In this document: positions 42,897 through 53,795 of the stretch, in pieces
How positions within the stretch are numbered: position 1 is the first letter of the stretch
Layout of the letters: each line of letters starts with the position of its first letter
Origin: Nocardioides caldifontis
Lineage (GTDB): Bacteria > Actinomycetota > Actinomycetes > Propionibacteriales > Nocardioidaceae
Length of the DNA: 64,000 nt
Assembly (NCBI RefSeq): GCF_008087345.1
Contig: NZ_ML701736.1
Location: forward strand, 437,187 to 501,186
Direction of reading: 5' to 3'
Made by a program: the position numbers and the translations under genes
Notes under the pieces: model-generated
Told to the model about the DNA's origin: nothing
The model's database searches: none
Seen by the model: the letters and a program-made list of their open reading frames with translations, nothing else

Positions 42897-44624
42897 ATGA
42901 CAGGGCTGCGGCTGGGGCCGCTCGTGCGCCACGTCGACACGACGACGGCGTCGGTGTGGGTGGAGACCGAGACCACGGCGACCGTCACGGTGACCGTGGG
43001 GGAGCGGAGCTGGTCCGCGAGGACCTTCGCGGTGCACGGCCACCACTTCGCGCTGGTCGAGTGCACCGGGCTCGAGCCGGGCACCACCACGCCGTACACC
43101 GTGGACGTGGACGGGGAGCGCGCCTGGCCGCAGCCGGTCGAGGGGCTCGACCTGCCCGACCCGGTGATCGCGACCCTCAAGCCCGGCAAGCCGCTGCGCC
43201 TCGCCTTCGGCTCCTGCCGCACCAGCGTCGGCCACGACGAGGCGGGCAACAAGGAGCACGGCGTCGACGCCCTCCGCGCCTACGCGCTCGCGATGGCCGG
43301 GGTGACCGCCGACGCCGACACGCTGCCCTGGCCGGACATGGTGCTGTTCCTCGGCGACCAGGTCTACGCCGACGAGACCACCGACGCGATGCAGGAGTTC
43401 ATCGCCTCGCGGCGCAGCCTCGACGAGCCGCCCGGCACCGAGCTGAAGGACTTCGAGGAGTACGCCCACCTCTACCTGCTCGCGTGGAGCGACCCGGCCA
43501 ACCGTTGGCTGCTCTCCACGCTGCCGAGCGCGATGATCTTCGACGACCACGACGTCCGCGACGACTGGAACACCTCCGCACGGTGGCGCGCGCAGATGAA
43601 CGCCACCGACTGGTGGCACGGCCGCATCGTCGCGGGGCTGGCGTCGTACTGGGTCTACCAGCACCTCGGCAACCTCTCGCCCGACGAGCGGGCCGAGGAC
43701 GAGCTCTGGCAGCAGGTCGTCGCCCACGAGGGCCCCGACGAGCTCGACCTCACCGAGGTGCTCGACGCCTTCGCCGACCGGGTCGACCGTGAGCCCGCGT
43801 CGTACCGGTGGAGCTTCTCCCGCGAGCTCGGCGGTTGCCGGCTCGTCGTGGTCGACTCGCGCGCCGCCCGCGTCCTGGACGAGGACCACCGCTCGATGCT
43901 CGACGACCACGAGCTCGCCTGGCTCGACGACCACATGCGCGGCGACTGCGAGCACCTCCTCGTCGGCACCTCGCTGCCGTTCCTCCTGCCCGAGGGGCTG
44001 CACCACCTCGAGTCGTTCAGCGAGGCGCTCGCCGGAGGGGCCTGGGGCAGGCGCGGGGCGCGTGTGGGCGAGTGGCTGCGGCAGACCGGGGACCTCGAGC
44101 ACTGGGGCGCCTTCCAGCACGGCTTCCGCGAGGTGGCACAGATGGCCCTCGAGGTGGCCCGGGGAGAGCGGGGGAGGGCGCCACGGACCGTCACGTTCCT
44201 CTCCGGCGACGTCCACCACAGCTACGTGAGCCGCGTCCGCGACGTGGCACCCGGGTCCGCGATCGTGCAGGCGGTCTGCTCGCCGATCCGCAACCCGCTG
44301 CCACGCAAGGTGCGGTTCGCGACGGCGGTGCTCTCCTACGGGATCGCGGGGCCGATGGGCGCCATCGCCGCGCGCTCCGCGAAGCTGCCGCCGGCGCCGT
44401 TCCGCTGGTCCCGGGTCAGGGGACCGTGGTTCGACAACAACCTCGCGACCCTCGAGGTGGTCCCCGAGGGGCTCGAGATGTGGTGGAAGCGCGGCGTCGT
44501 GGCGGGGGACCGCCACGACCGGCCACAGCTCGAGGAGGTCGCCCGCCTCGTCGTCGGCCCGGCCTCCGGTGCCGACCGGGAGGGCACCGAGGGCACCGAG
44601 GACGCCGGCCTCACAGCCCGCTGA
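42897..44624 (+). CDS. PhoD-like alkaline phosphatase/phosphodiesterase
   Basis: Metallophosphatase of the PhoD family, 575 residues. The N-terminal beta domain (RHVDTTTASVWVETETTATV) precedes the catalytic domain: LAFGSCRTSVG, FLGDQVYADETT, MIFDDHDVRDDWN, LVVVDSRAARV, and FLSGDVHHSYV carry the metal ligands. Classical PhoD has a Tat signal and is exported; I see none here, so it may be cytoplasmic, or the family member acts on other phosphoesters. The last 14 bp overlap the convergent helicase gene. It lies 7 bp after the alcohol dehydrogenase gene, probably in one transcript. Confidence 0.85.
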   Translation: MTGLRLGPLVRHVDTTTASVWVETETTATVTVTVGERSWSARTFAVHGHHFALVECTGLEPGTTTPYTVDVDGERAWPQPVEGLDLPDPVIATLKPGKPLRLAFGSCRTSVGHDEAGNKEHGVDALRAYALAMAGVTADADTLPWPDMVLFLGDQVYADETTDAMQEFIASRRSLDEPPGTELKDFEEYAHLYLLAWSDPANRWLLSTLPSAMIFDDHDVRDDWNTSARWRAQMNATDWWHGRIVAGLASYWVYQHLGNLSPDERAEDELWQQVVAHEGPDELDLTEVLDAFADRVDREPASYRWSFSRELGGCRLVVVDSRAARVLDEDHRSMLDDHELAWLDDHMRGDCEHLLVGTSLPFLLPEGLHHLESFSEALAGGAWGRRGARVGEWLRQTGDLEHWGAFQHGFREVAQMALEVARGERGRAPRTVTFLSGDVHHSYVSRVRDVAPGSAIVQAVCSPIRNPLPRKVRFATAVLSYGIAGPMGAIAARSAKLPPAPFRWSRVRGPWFDNNLATLEVVPEGLEMWWKRGVVAGDRHDRPQLEEVARLVVGPASGADREGTEGTEDAGLTAR

Positions 44625-46803
44625 AGCCGGCCCCCACCGGGCGCGCCGACTCCGCGCGCTCGGTCAGCGCGTCGGTCAGCATCGACACCAGCGCCTCGAG
44701 CTGGACGTCGGCCGACGAGCCGACCTCGGCGTCGGAGCCGTCCAGCGCCCGCGCGGCGAGCCCGGCCTTGGAGTCGATGAGCTCGGCGATCTTGGTGTCC
44801 ATCGTCTGCGCCGCGATGATCCGCCAGGCCGTGACCGGCTGGTCCTGGCCGATGCGGTGGATCCGGTCGATGGCCTGGGTCTGCTCGGCGTCGGTCCAGG
44901 AGAGCTCGGCGAGCACGACGTTGGAGGCGACCTGCAGGTTGATGCCGACGCCGGCGGCGGTCAGCGAGCAGACCGCGACGGCGACGTCGGGGTCGCTCAC
45001 GAACGCGTCGATGTTGGCCTGCCGCACCTTCGTGGTCTGGTCGCCGCGGATGGAGGAGAACCGCATCCCACGCCGGGCGAAGGTCTCCTCGGCCTCGTCC
45101 ATGACGTCGATGTGCTTGGCGAAGAAGACGACCTTGCCGACGCTGCGGGCCAGCTGGGCGGTGTAGTCCGCGGCGAGCCCGGCCTTGGCCTGGCCGATCC
45201 GCCGGATCATCGTGAAGACGTTCTCCTCGCCCTTCTGGGTCGTGGTGTCCTCGAGCTCCCAGCGGACCACCCGGCGCACGAGCTCGTGGTCGATGCCCTC
45301 GACGGCCGGGCCGGAGGTGCTGGCCTCGGCGCGCGCCTGGAGGGCGCTGTCGTAGCGCTTGAGCAGCCGGCGGGTGAGCGCCCGCTCGGACTCGCGGATC
45401 GAGCGGCCGAGCTCGCCGTCGAGCTCGACGGGGATGTCCGCGATGCGGCGGGCGGGGATGTCCGCGGCCACGTCGATCTTGCGGCGGCGCACGATGCCGA
45501 GGTCGATGACGGCCTGGCGGGCCGCCGGGTAGAACCCGGGGTCGGCGGGGGTGAGCCCGGTCTCCTCGAGCGCCTCCATCAGCGCGCCCAGCGGCTTCTT
45601 GTCGTCGATCCAGCCGAGGAACTGCCAGATCGCCTTGAAGTCCTCGATGTCGTTGATCAGCGGGGTGCCGGTGAGCGCCATCATCAGCGGCCGCACGGCG
45701 CGGGCCCGGATCTTGTCGGCGAGCTGGAGCACCAGCTGGGAGCGCTGGGAGCTCTTGTTCTTGATGTAGTGGGCCTCGTCGACGACCATGCCGCGGAACC
45801 CGAAGCGGCCGAGCCATCCGACGTGCCGGTCGAGGATCTCGTAGTTGACCACCACGATGTCGGCGAAGCCGTCGACGTCGTAGCCGTCACCGTGGATCAC
45901 CGTCGCCGGCCGGCGAGGGGTCCACAGCCCGGCCTCGCGGGCCCAGTTGGTCTTGACGACGTTCGGCACCACGACGAGCAGCGGGTAGGCCTCGGCGCTC
46001 TCCGCGGCGAGGAGGGCCTGCGCGGTCTTGCCCAGGCCGGGCTCGTCGGCGAGCAGGAAGGTCCGGTGACCCGCGTGGGTGGCCGCGACCACCTGGGCCT
46101 GGTGGCGCATCAGGTCGCGTCCGGTGCGCGTGCGCAGCGACGAGGGGTCGGGGAGCTGCATCGACGCGGCCGCGCCGTCGGCGGCCTGCTCGAAGGAGCG
46201 CAGCAGCGGGCCGATGAGCTCCCAGGTGGCCAGCCGGCGCGGTCTCGGCTCACGGGCCTCGGCGAGCCGCGCGGCGTCGAAGTCCGGTGCCTGGAACGGG
46301 TTGGCGAGCTGGCGGGCGACGACCGAGCGCGGGACGACCTGGCGCTCGCTGAGGTCGGGGCCCTCGCCCTCGGTCGGGCTCTTCCGCTCGGGGCCGACCT
46401 CGACCCCGGCGGTCAGCAGCATGTCGCGCCGCAGCATCCGCGCGGCGTCGCTCACCGGCGTCTCCTCGGCGAGGAGCTGGAACAGCGAGGGGTCCATGGC
46501 GGCGGTCTTCGCGAGGATCGTCGCGACGCCGTCGAGCCGCTTCAGCTGCTCGGTGCGGTAGGCCTCGGTGGCCTCCTCGTCGGCCTTGACGCGGGCGCGC
46601 TCCTCGCGCACCAGCAACGCGACGACCTGGAACTTCGTGCGGGCAGAGGGGCGAAGGTGGCCGCGCTGGGCCTCGCCCTCCACCTCACGCACCGCTCGCG
46701 CGAGCACCGGGATGATGCCCTCGTTGTCGAGCACCCTCGCCTGGCGTCGCGAACGGGACGCGGTGCGTGTGGCGCCGGGTCGGCGCTGGGCTCGTCGAGC
46801 CAC
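44611..46803 (-). CDS. SNF2-family DEAD/DEAH-box helicase
   Basis: Swi2/Snf2-type ATPase translocating on double-stranded DNA. From the GTG at 46803 (AGGAGG 6-8 nt upstream) the 730-residue product has a basic N-terminus, about 230 residues without a recognised domain, then the helicase core: ADEPGLGKT (Walker A, about 252-260), VVVPNVVKTNW, DEAHYIKN, ALTGTP, and in the C-terminal lobe AAGVGINLQVAS and DRIHRIGQ. It resembles the stand-alone bacterial SNF2 proteins. Partner nucleases or methylases that would suggest a defence system are not next to it. The reading frame runs far upstream but without a start. Confidence 0.88.
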   Translation of the reverse strand: MARRAQRRPGATRTASRSRRQARVLDNEGIIPVLARAVREVEGEAQRGHLRPSARTKFQVVALLVREERARVKADEEATEAYRTEQLKRLDGVATILAKTAAMDPSLFQLLAEETPVSDAARMLRRDMLLTAGVEVGPERKSPTEGEGPDLSERQVVPRSVVARQLANPFQAPDFDAARLAEAREPRPRRLATWELIGPLLRSFEQAADGAAASMQLPDPSSLRTRTGRDLMRHQAQVVAATHAGHRTFLLADEPGLGKTAQALLAAESAEAYPLLVVVPNVVKTNWAREAGLWTPRRPATVIHGDGYDVDGFADIVVVNYEILDRHVGWLGRFGFRGMVVDEAHYIKNKSSQRSQLVLQLADKIRARAVRPLMMALTGTPLINDIEDFKAIWQFLGWIDDKKPLGALMEALEETGLTPADPGFYPAARQAVIDLGIVRRRKIDVAADIPARRIADIPVELDGELGRSIRESERALTRRLLKRYDSALQARAEASTSGPAVEGIDHELVRRVVRWELEDTTTQKGEENVFTMIRRIGQAKAGLAADYTAQLARSVGKVVFFAKHIDVMDEAEETFARRGMRFSSIRGDQTTKVRQANIDAFVSDPDVAVAVCSLTAAGVGINLQVASNVVLAELSWTDAEQTQAIDRIHRIGQDQPVTAWRIIAAQTMDTKIAELIDSKAGLAARALDGSDAEVGSSADVQLEALVSMLTDALTERAESARPVGAGFSGL

Positions 46804-47163
46804 GGAGATCCTCCTCTGGGCGCCGTGCCCGAGCACGGCGTTACGGCGGCACCTCGTCCCGGCCCTTCCGCACCGCTGCACCGGTGACGGACGGGAACCG
46901 CCCCTGCGGACTGCCGGCCGGCGCCTCGGCGCCGGTCGACCGAGCGGGCCTCGCCCGTGTGCTCCCGCGTAGCTGGCGGGAGCGGCCGACCACCGCTCGA
47001 CGGGGGTGCCGCCCGAGCGGGCAGCACCACGAGATGGATGCTGCCGCCATGCTACCCCCGTCACGACGCGGTGCGTGCCACGACCTCGGGGTGTCGGGGG
47101 AGTCATGGCCTTTCGTCCCCGGGTGCGCGCTTGACCTCCGGGGCCGCCGGGCAAGGTGGGGTC
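46804..47163. other. Gene-free divergent region
   Basis: A 360-bp divergent region between the SNF2 and aldo/keto reductase genes. It holds the SNF2 leader hairpin, a second GC hairpin (CCGGCGCC-TC-GGCGCCGG, 46918-46935) and the reductase promoter (TTGACC at 47131, CAAGGT at 47152, 6 nt before the ATG). I find no gene in it. Confidence 0.5.
46821..46840 (-). promoter_or_regulatory. Hairpin in the leader of the SNF2 gene
   Basis: CGCCGTGC and GCACGGCG pair around a 4-nt loop, 5 bp before the Shine-Dalgarno (46811-46816). Because it borders the ribosome site it may tune translation, though an unrelated stem is possible. Confidence 0.4.
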
Positions 47164-48009
47164 ATGTCCATCCCCCGCATCCCCCTGCACGACGGCACCT
47201 CCGTGCCCCAACTCGGCTTCGGCGTGTTCCAGGTGCCGCCGGAGCACACCGAGGAGACCGTGAGCACGGCCTTCGAGGTCGGCTACCGCCACATCGACAC
47301 CGCGCAGATGTACCAGAACGAGGCCGGCGTCGGTGCCGCGATCAAGCGCTCCGGCATCGCGCGCGACGAGCTGTACGTCACCACCAAGCTCAACAACAAC
47401 AACCACCGGCCCGACGACGTCCGGCGCTCGTTCGCCGAGTCGCTGCAGCGGCTGCAGCTCGACCGGGTCGACCTCTTCCTGATCCACTGGCCGCTCCCGA
47501 CCAGGTACGACGGCGACTTCGTCTCGACCTGGAAGGCGATGGCCGGGCTCGTGGAGGAGGGCGCGCTGACCTCGGTGGGCGTGTCCAACTTCGAGCCGGA
47601 CCACCTGCAGCGGCTGGTCGACGAGACCGGCGTCGTGCCGGTCGTCAACCAGATCGAGGTGCACCCGTTCTTCGGCAACGAGGCCGCCCGCGCGGCGTCC
47701 CTCGAGCACGGCGCGAAGGTCGAGGCCTGGGCGCCCATCGCGAAGGGCAAGGTCGTCGACGACCCGGTCGTGAACGAGGTCGCGCAGGAGGTCGGGCGCA
47801 CGCCGTCGCAGGTCACCCTGCGCTGGCACGTGCAGCGCGGCGACATCGTGTTCCCCAAGTCGATGCGCCGCGAGCGCATGGAGGAGAACTTCGCGATCTT
47901 CGACTTCGAGCTGACCGACGACCAGCTCCACCGGATCTCCTCGCTCGACCGTGGCGCGGAGGGGCGCACCGGACCCGACCCGAAGACGTTCGACTACGTC
48001 CCCGACTGA
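47164..48009 (+). CDS. Aldo/keto reductase
   Basis: NADPH-dependent reductase of 281 residues (2,5-diketo-D-gluconate reductase-like AKR5 group). The tetrad is present: Asp45 (HIDTAQ), Tyr50, Lys75 (TTKLNNNN) and His108 (LIHWP). SVGVSNFEPDHL and PVVNQIEVHPFF are typical, and KSMRRERMEENFAIFDFEL binds the NADPH phosphate. The substrate cannot be fixed. ATG preceded by CAAGGT 6 nt upstream, so probably leaderless. The lipoprotein gene begins 4 bp after its stop. Confidence 0.9.
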   Translation: MSIPRIPLHDGTSVPQLGFGVFQVPPEHTEETVSTAFEVGYRHIDTAQMYQNEAGVGAAIKRSGIARDELYVTTKLNNNNHRPDDVRRSFAESLQRLQLDRVDLFLIHWPLPTRYDGDFVSTWKAMAGLVEEGALTSVGVSNFEPDHLQRLVDETGVVPVVNQIEVHPFFGNEAARAASLEHGAKVEAWAPIAKGKVVDDPVVNEVAQEVGRTPSQVTLRWHVQRGDIVFPKSMRRERMEENFAIFDFELTDDQLHRISSLDRGAEGRTGPDPKTFDYVPD

Positions 48010-48013
48010 CGCG

Positions 48014-48985
48014 ATGGACGTCCGGCCGGCCAGGGCGACGGCGGTGACCGTCGCCCTGGCCGTTCTCGTGCTCCCGGGCTGCACGTCGTCATCGCCGCCG
48101 CCCTCATCCTCGCCGTCCTCATCCTCGCCGGCGCAGGAGGACCGTCCGTCAACCACCCCCGGCCCTGCGGAGACCCCGAGCGGTGACGCGGGGGACAGCG
48201 GGGCGTCCGGCGTACGGGAGAGGGCGGGGGTGCTGCCCGAGGCGCCGCCGCTGCGGCGCCCGGAGGCGCTCGCCCGCCACCTGCGCACGGCCGTCTCCGT
48301 CGTGCGCGACCCGTCGGCCGGCGCCGAGGAGCTGCGGCTAGCCGGCCGGTTCGAGCAGCGCGCCGCCCGCGGTCTCGCGCGTGGCCCCGAGGAGGTCCGC
48401 GACGAGGTGCTGGCTCGTCTCGGCGGGGCAGTGCGGTCACGGACGAGGGCACACGTCGAGGCCGCCGGGCTGCTCGACGCGCTGACCGAGCCGCAGCTGC
48501 GGCTGCCGCGGTGGCGGATCGTCGAGCCCCCACCGCCCGCCGAGCTGCTGCGCCACTACCGGTACGCCGCCCGCGAGGTCGGGGTGCCGTGGCAGCACCT
48601 CGCCGCGATCCACCTGGTCGAGACCCGCATGGGACGGATCCGCGGCGTGAGCAGCGCCGGCGCGCTGGGGCCGATGCAGTTCCTCCCCACCACCTGGGAG
48701 CTGTACGGCGAGGGCGGCGACATCCGGGACGTCCGCGACTCGATCCTGGCCGCGGCACGGCTGCTCCGGGCCAACGGGGCTCCCGGCGACATGGCCGGTG
48801 CGGTGTGGCACTACAACCCGTCCGACAACTACGTCGGGGCGGTGCTGCGGTACGCCGAGCAGCTCCGCCGGGCGCCGGAGAGCTATCGCGGCTACTGGCA
48901 CTGGCAGGTGCTCTACGAGCACCGGCGGGGGACGTTCCTCCTCGACCACGGCTACCCACGGACCCGCGCCCGCCTGCTCGGCTGA
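48014..48985 (+). CDS. Lytic transglycosylase-like lipoprotein
   Basis: Predicted muramidase-type enzyme that cleaves peptidoglycan between MurNAc and GlcNAc. Signal peptide with VLPGC (lipid-anchored Cys23), then a low-complexity Ser/Pro-rich linker to about 75. The catalytic domain spans about 170-323: VPWQHLAAIHLVETRMGRI (Glu proposed as the acid), SAGALGPMQFLPTTW and the tyrosine-rich PSDNYVGAVLRYAEQL. The family is similar to MltB/SLT. It follows the reductase gene by 4 bp and could be co-transcribed. Substrate preference is inferred. Confidence 0.85.
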   Translation: MDVRPARATAVTVALAVLVLPGCTSSSPPPSSSPSSSSPAQEDRPSTTPGPAETPSGDAGDSGASGVRERAGVLPEAPPLRRPEALARHLRTAVSVVRDPSAGAEELRLAGRFEQRAARGLARGPEEVRDEVLARLGGAVRSRTRAHVEAAGLLDALTEPQLRLPRWRIVEPPPPAELLRHYRYAAREVGVPWQHLAAIHLVETRMGRIRGVSSAGALGPMQFLPTTWELYGEGGDIRDVRDSILAAARLLRANGAPGDMAGAVWHYNPSDNYVGAVLRYAEQLRRAPESYRGYWHWQVLYEHRRGTFLLDHGYPRTRARLLG

Positions 48986-49010
48986 CTGCCGCTACTGCTA
49001 CGTGCACCGG

Positions 49011-49253
49011 ATGATCACCGACCACGGCTGCGCCACCAGCCTCGGCTGGGCCATCCGCTACCGCGACCTGCGGGCGCCGCGCGCGAAGGCCCTCGAGCAA
49101 CGGCTCGGCCGGATGGGCGGCTTCTGCACCTGCGGGCTGTTCCTCAACGGGGTCACGCTCGACCGCCGCCTGCGCGTCCCCGGCACGGTGAGCGAGGGCG
49201 TGCGGACCGGCTCCACCCAGCGGTGCACCCACTGGGTGCGGCAGCGCCGTTGA
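49011..49253 (+). CDS. DUF2695-like small protein (80 aa)
   Basis: Small gene downstream of the transglycosylase gene. The translation contains HGCATSLGWAIRYRD at the start and the ending GGFCTCGLFLNGVTLDRRL, similar to the DUF2695 pattern (HGCDHTLRHT, then GGYCDCEVL), with cysteines in HGC and CTC that may bind metal. An ATG at 49011 is used; a GTG 9 bp upstream is possible. I see no Shine-Dalgarno. The C-terminal tail is basic (RTGSTQRCTHWVRQRR). Function unknown. Confidence 0.55.
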   Translation: MITDHGCATSLGWAIRYRDLRAPRAKALEQRLGRMGGFCTCGLFLNGVTLDRRLRVPGTVSEGVRTGSTQRCTHWVRQRR

Positions 49254-49356
49254 GGGGCGCCACCCATCTCGACGCCACGGCATCGGCATCGACCGTTGAC
49301 CGCGGACGCACGGCGGCAACTGACGACCTCCCGCTCGTTGTGGCACGATCCGACGC

Positions 49357-49800
49357 GTGAGCAGCAGAGGGGCGACCGAGCAGCGGCTCCGGGACCTCAC
49401 CTTGCTGCGCCGGGTCCGCGACCGGATCGACCGGGAGTACGCCCAGCCGCTCGACGTCGAGGCGCTCGCCCGAGGGGTCGGGATGTCGGCGGGCCACCTG
49501 AGCCGGGAGTTCCGCAAGGCCTACGGCGAGTCGCCGTACTCCTACCTGATGACCCGCCGCATCGAGCGGGCCATGACGCTCCTGCGCCGCGGCGACCTCA
49601 GCGTCACCGAGGTGTGCTTCGCCGTCGGCTGCTCCTCGCTCGGCACCTTCAGCACCCGCTTCACCGAGCTGGTCGGAGTGCCGCCGAGCACCTACCGCCG
49701 CGACCACGCCGACGCGACCGAGGGGATGGCGCCCTGCGTCGCCAAGAGGGTCACGCGACCGGTCAGGAATCGAGAAGCACGGTCCGCCGGGCCCCACTAG
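49357..49800 (+). CDS. AraC-family transcriptional regulator (short)
   Basis: A 147-residue regulator consisting of an AraC/XylS DNA-binding domain: two HTH units, IDREYAQPLDVEALARGVGM then HLSREFRKAYGESPYSYLM (first), and GDLSVTEVCFAVGCSSLGTF then STRFTELVGVPPSTYRRDHA (second). There is no ligand-binding domain; a short tail of about 30 residues is all that follows. It is directly followed by a VOC-family gene, an arrangement common in Streptomyces, where the regulator and the VOC protein are paired. The VOC gene has its own TAGCGT element, so the two may be transcribed separately. Confidence 0.88.
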   Translation: MSSRGATEQRLRDLTLLRRVRDRIDREYAQPLDVEALARGVGMSAGHLSREFRKAYGESPYSYLMTRRIERAMTLLRRGDLSVTEVCFAVGCSSLGTFSTRFTELVGVPPSTYRRDHADATEGMAPCVAKRVTRPVRNREARSAGPH

Positions 49801-49803
49801 CGT
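49798..49803 (+). promoter_or_regulatory. -10 element of leaderless VOC gene
   Basis: TAGCGT, straddling the AraC-type stop codon, lies 7 nt before the ATG at 49811, favouring it over the GTG at 49802. Confidence 0.5.
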
Positions 49804-49810
49804 GCTCGTC

Positions 49811-50227
<417 letters not shown>

Positions 50228-50232
50228 CCGGC

Positions 50233-50685
50233 GTGGTGGAGGGACCCCGCGAGAAGGAGAGCCGCAAGGCCGACTCCCTGGCACAGCTGTCCTCCCCGGC
50301 GGTCGACGTGTGGGTGGCCACCGCGTCGACCGCCGGGGAGCCCTACCTCGTCCCGTTGTCACTCTGCTGGGCCGACGGGCGGGCGGTGATCGCGATCGAC
50401 CGCGGCTCGCGCACCGCACGCCACCTGGCCGCCACCGGCCGGGCCAGGCTCGGTGTCGGACCCACGCGCGACGTCGTGATGCTCGACGCCGTCGTCGAGC
50501 GCACCGTGGGCGTGGACGAGGACACCGAGCTCGGTGCGGCGTACGCAGCGCAGGCGGACTGGGACCCGCGGGGGAGCGAGGGCTACGTCTTCGTGGTGCT
50601 CCGCCCCGAGCGGGTGCAGGCATGGCGCGAGGTCGACGAGATCCCGGGGCGCACCCTGATGCGCGAGGGGCGCTGGCTGGTGTGA
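50233..50685 (+). CDS. Pyridoxamine 5'-phosphate oxidase-like flavin/F420-binding protein
   Basis: A 150-residue split-barrel protein: VDVWVATASTAGEPYLVPLSLCW, then GRAVIAIDRGSRTARHLAATGRARLGVG, and AWREVDEIPGRTLMREGRW, typical of PPOX-class F420- or FMN-dependent reductases. The cofactor is not decided by sequence alone. GTG start (50233 or 50236). It is 5 bp after the VOC gene and may be part of the AraC-VOC set. Function unknown. Confidence 0.78.
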   Translation: MVEGPREKESRKADSLAQLSSPAVDVWVATASTAGEPYLVPLSLCWADGRAVIAIDRGSRTARHLAATGRARLGVGPTRDVVMLDAVVERTVGVDEDTELGAAYAAQADWDPRGSEGYVFVVLRPERVQAWREVDEIPGRTLMREGRWLV

Positions 50686-50818
50686 CCGCCGATCTGCCAT
50701 GGCGCCGACGTGCCGCGCGCTGTCGGCGCGGGATGGTTGGATCGACCGCACGAGGACAGACGGGGGAGGGCGCGCACCGACGGCGCCGCTCGGTCCCCAG
50801 GACCCACAGGGAGGCAGG

Positions 50819-53209
<2,391 letters not shown>

Positions 53210-53213
53210 GCGG

Positions 53214-53720
53214 ATGATCCGGGCGCGACGCGACGAGGACCTCGAGGTGCTGGTGGCGGTCCTGAGGTCCTCGTCCCATCCGCCGACGGCTCCTGACGGG
53301 CTCGAGGGGTGGCTCACCGAGCACGACCCCCTGCAGTCCTGGGTCTACGACATGGCGCCGATGCACGTGACGCCGACACGGAACGTCGTGGGTCACGTGC
53401 AGCTATGTCAACCGGACGACGCCTTGGCCACCCTGGTGCACGACCGGACCGGCACGCCGGTCGGGCAGCAGGTGGCCGTCGAGAAGCTGTTCGTGAGGCC
53501 GGACCGGCACGAGGCGGGGTTCGCACGCCAGCTGCTCAAGGCGGCCATCGATCAGGTGACGGAGCTCGGCAAGGTGCCGGTCGTCGACCTCGGCGAGAAC
53601 CCGTCGCTGACGGTGGAGGCGTGCACGCGGCGTGGTCTGAAGGTCGTCAGCGAGGGGACGACGACAGTGCTGACGGGAGCTCGAACGGGGTCGAGAGGGG
53701 CTGGTCCCGCTCCTGAGTAG
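53214..53720 (+). CDS. GNAT family acetyltransferase
   Basis: 168-residue acetyltransferase. The start MIRARRDEDLEVLVAVLRSS is the usual GNAT opening, VGHVQL and VEKLFVRPDRHEAGFARQLLKAAID make the acetyl-CoA-binding beta4-alpha3 region (Arg/Gly-rich Q/RxxGxG/A variant here EAGFAR), and EACTRRGLKVVSEGT ends the domain. The tail GSRGAGPAPE is short. Its start is 4 bp after the UvrA-like gene, so a resistance pair is possible. The gene ends directly before an AT-rich island, and its terminal codons may have been changed by an insertion. Confidence 0.82.
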   Translation: MIRARRDEDLEVLVAVLRSSSHPPTAPDGLEGWLTEHDPLQSWVYDMAPMHVTPTRNVVGHVQLCQPDDALATLVHDRTGTPVGQQVAVEKLFVRPDRHEAGFARQLLKAAIDQVTELGKVPVVDLGENPSLTVEACTRRGLKVVSEGTTTVLTGARTGSRGAGPAPE

Positions 53721-53795
53721 TTCGCCGATAAGGCACATTATGTCAACTGGTAGAGAGGCTGGTGCGGGTCGAGGCCCCGAGGCCCCTCCCCGGCG

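Noticed and set aside
46804-48288. Upstream extension of the SNF2 reading frame past 46803
   Set aside because: No start codon with a ribosome site in the extension, and it is antisense to the aldo/keto reductase gene.
48986-49010. CRYCYVHRM string before the DUF2695-like gene, resembling a radical SAM Cys motif
   Set aside because: It lies upstream of the plausible ATG, partly in the tail of the preceding gene's region, and no radical SAM domain follows.
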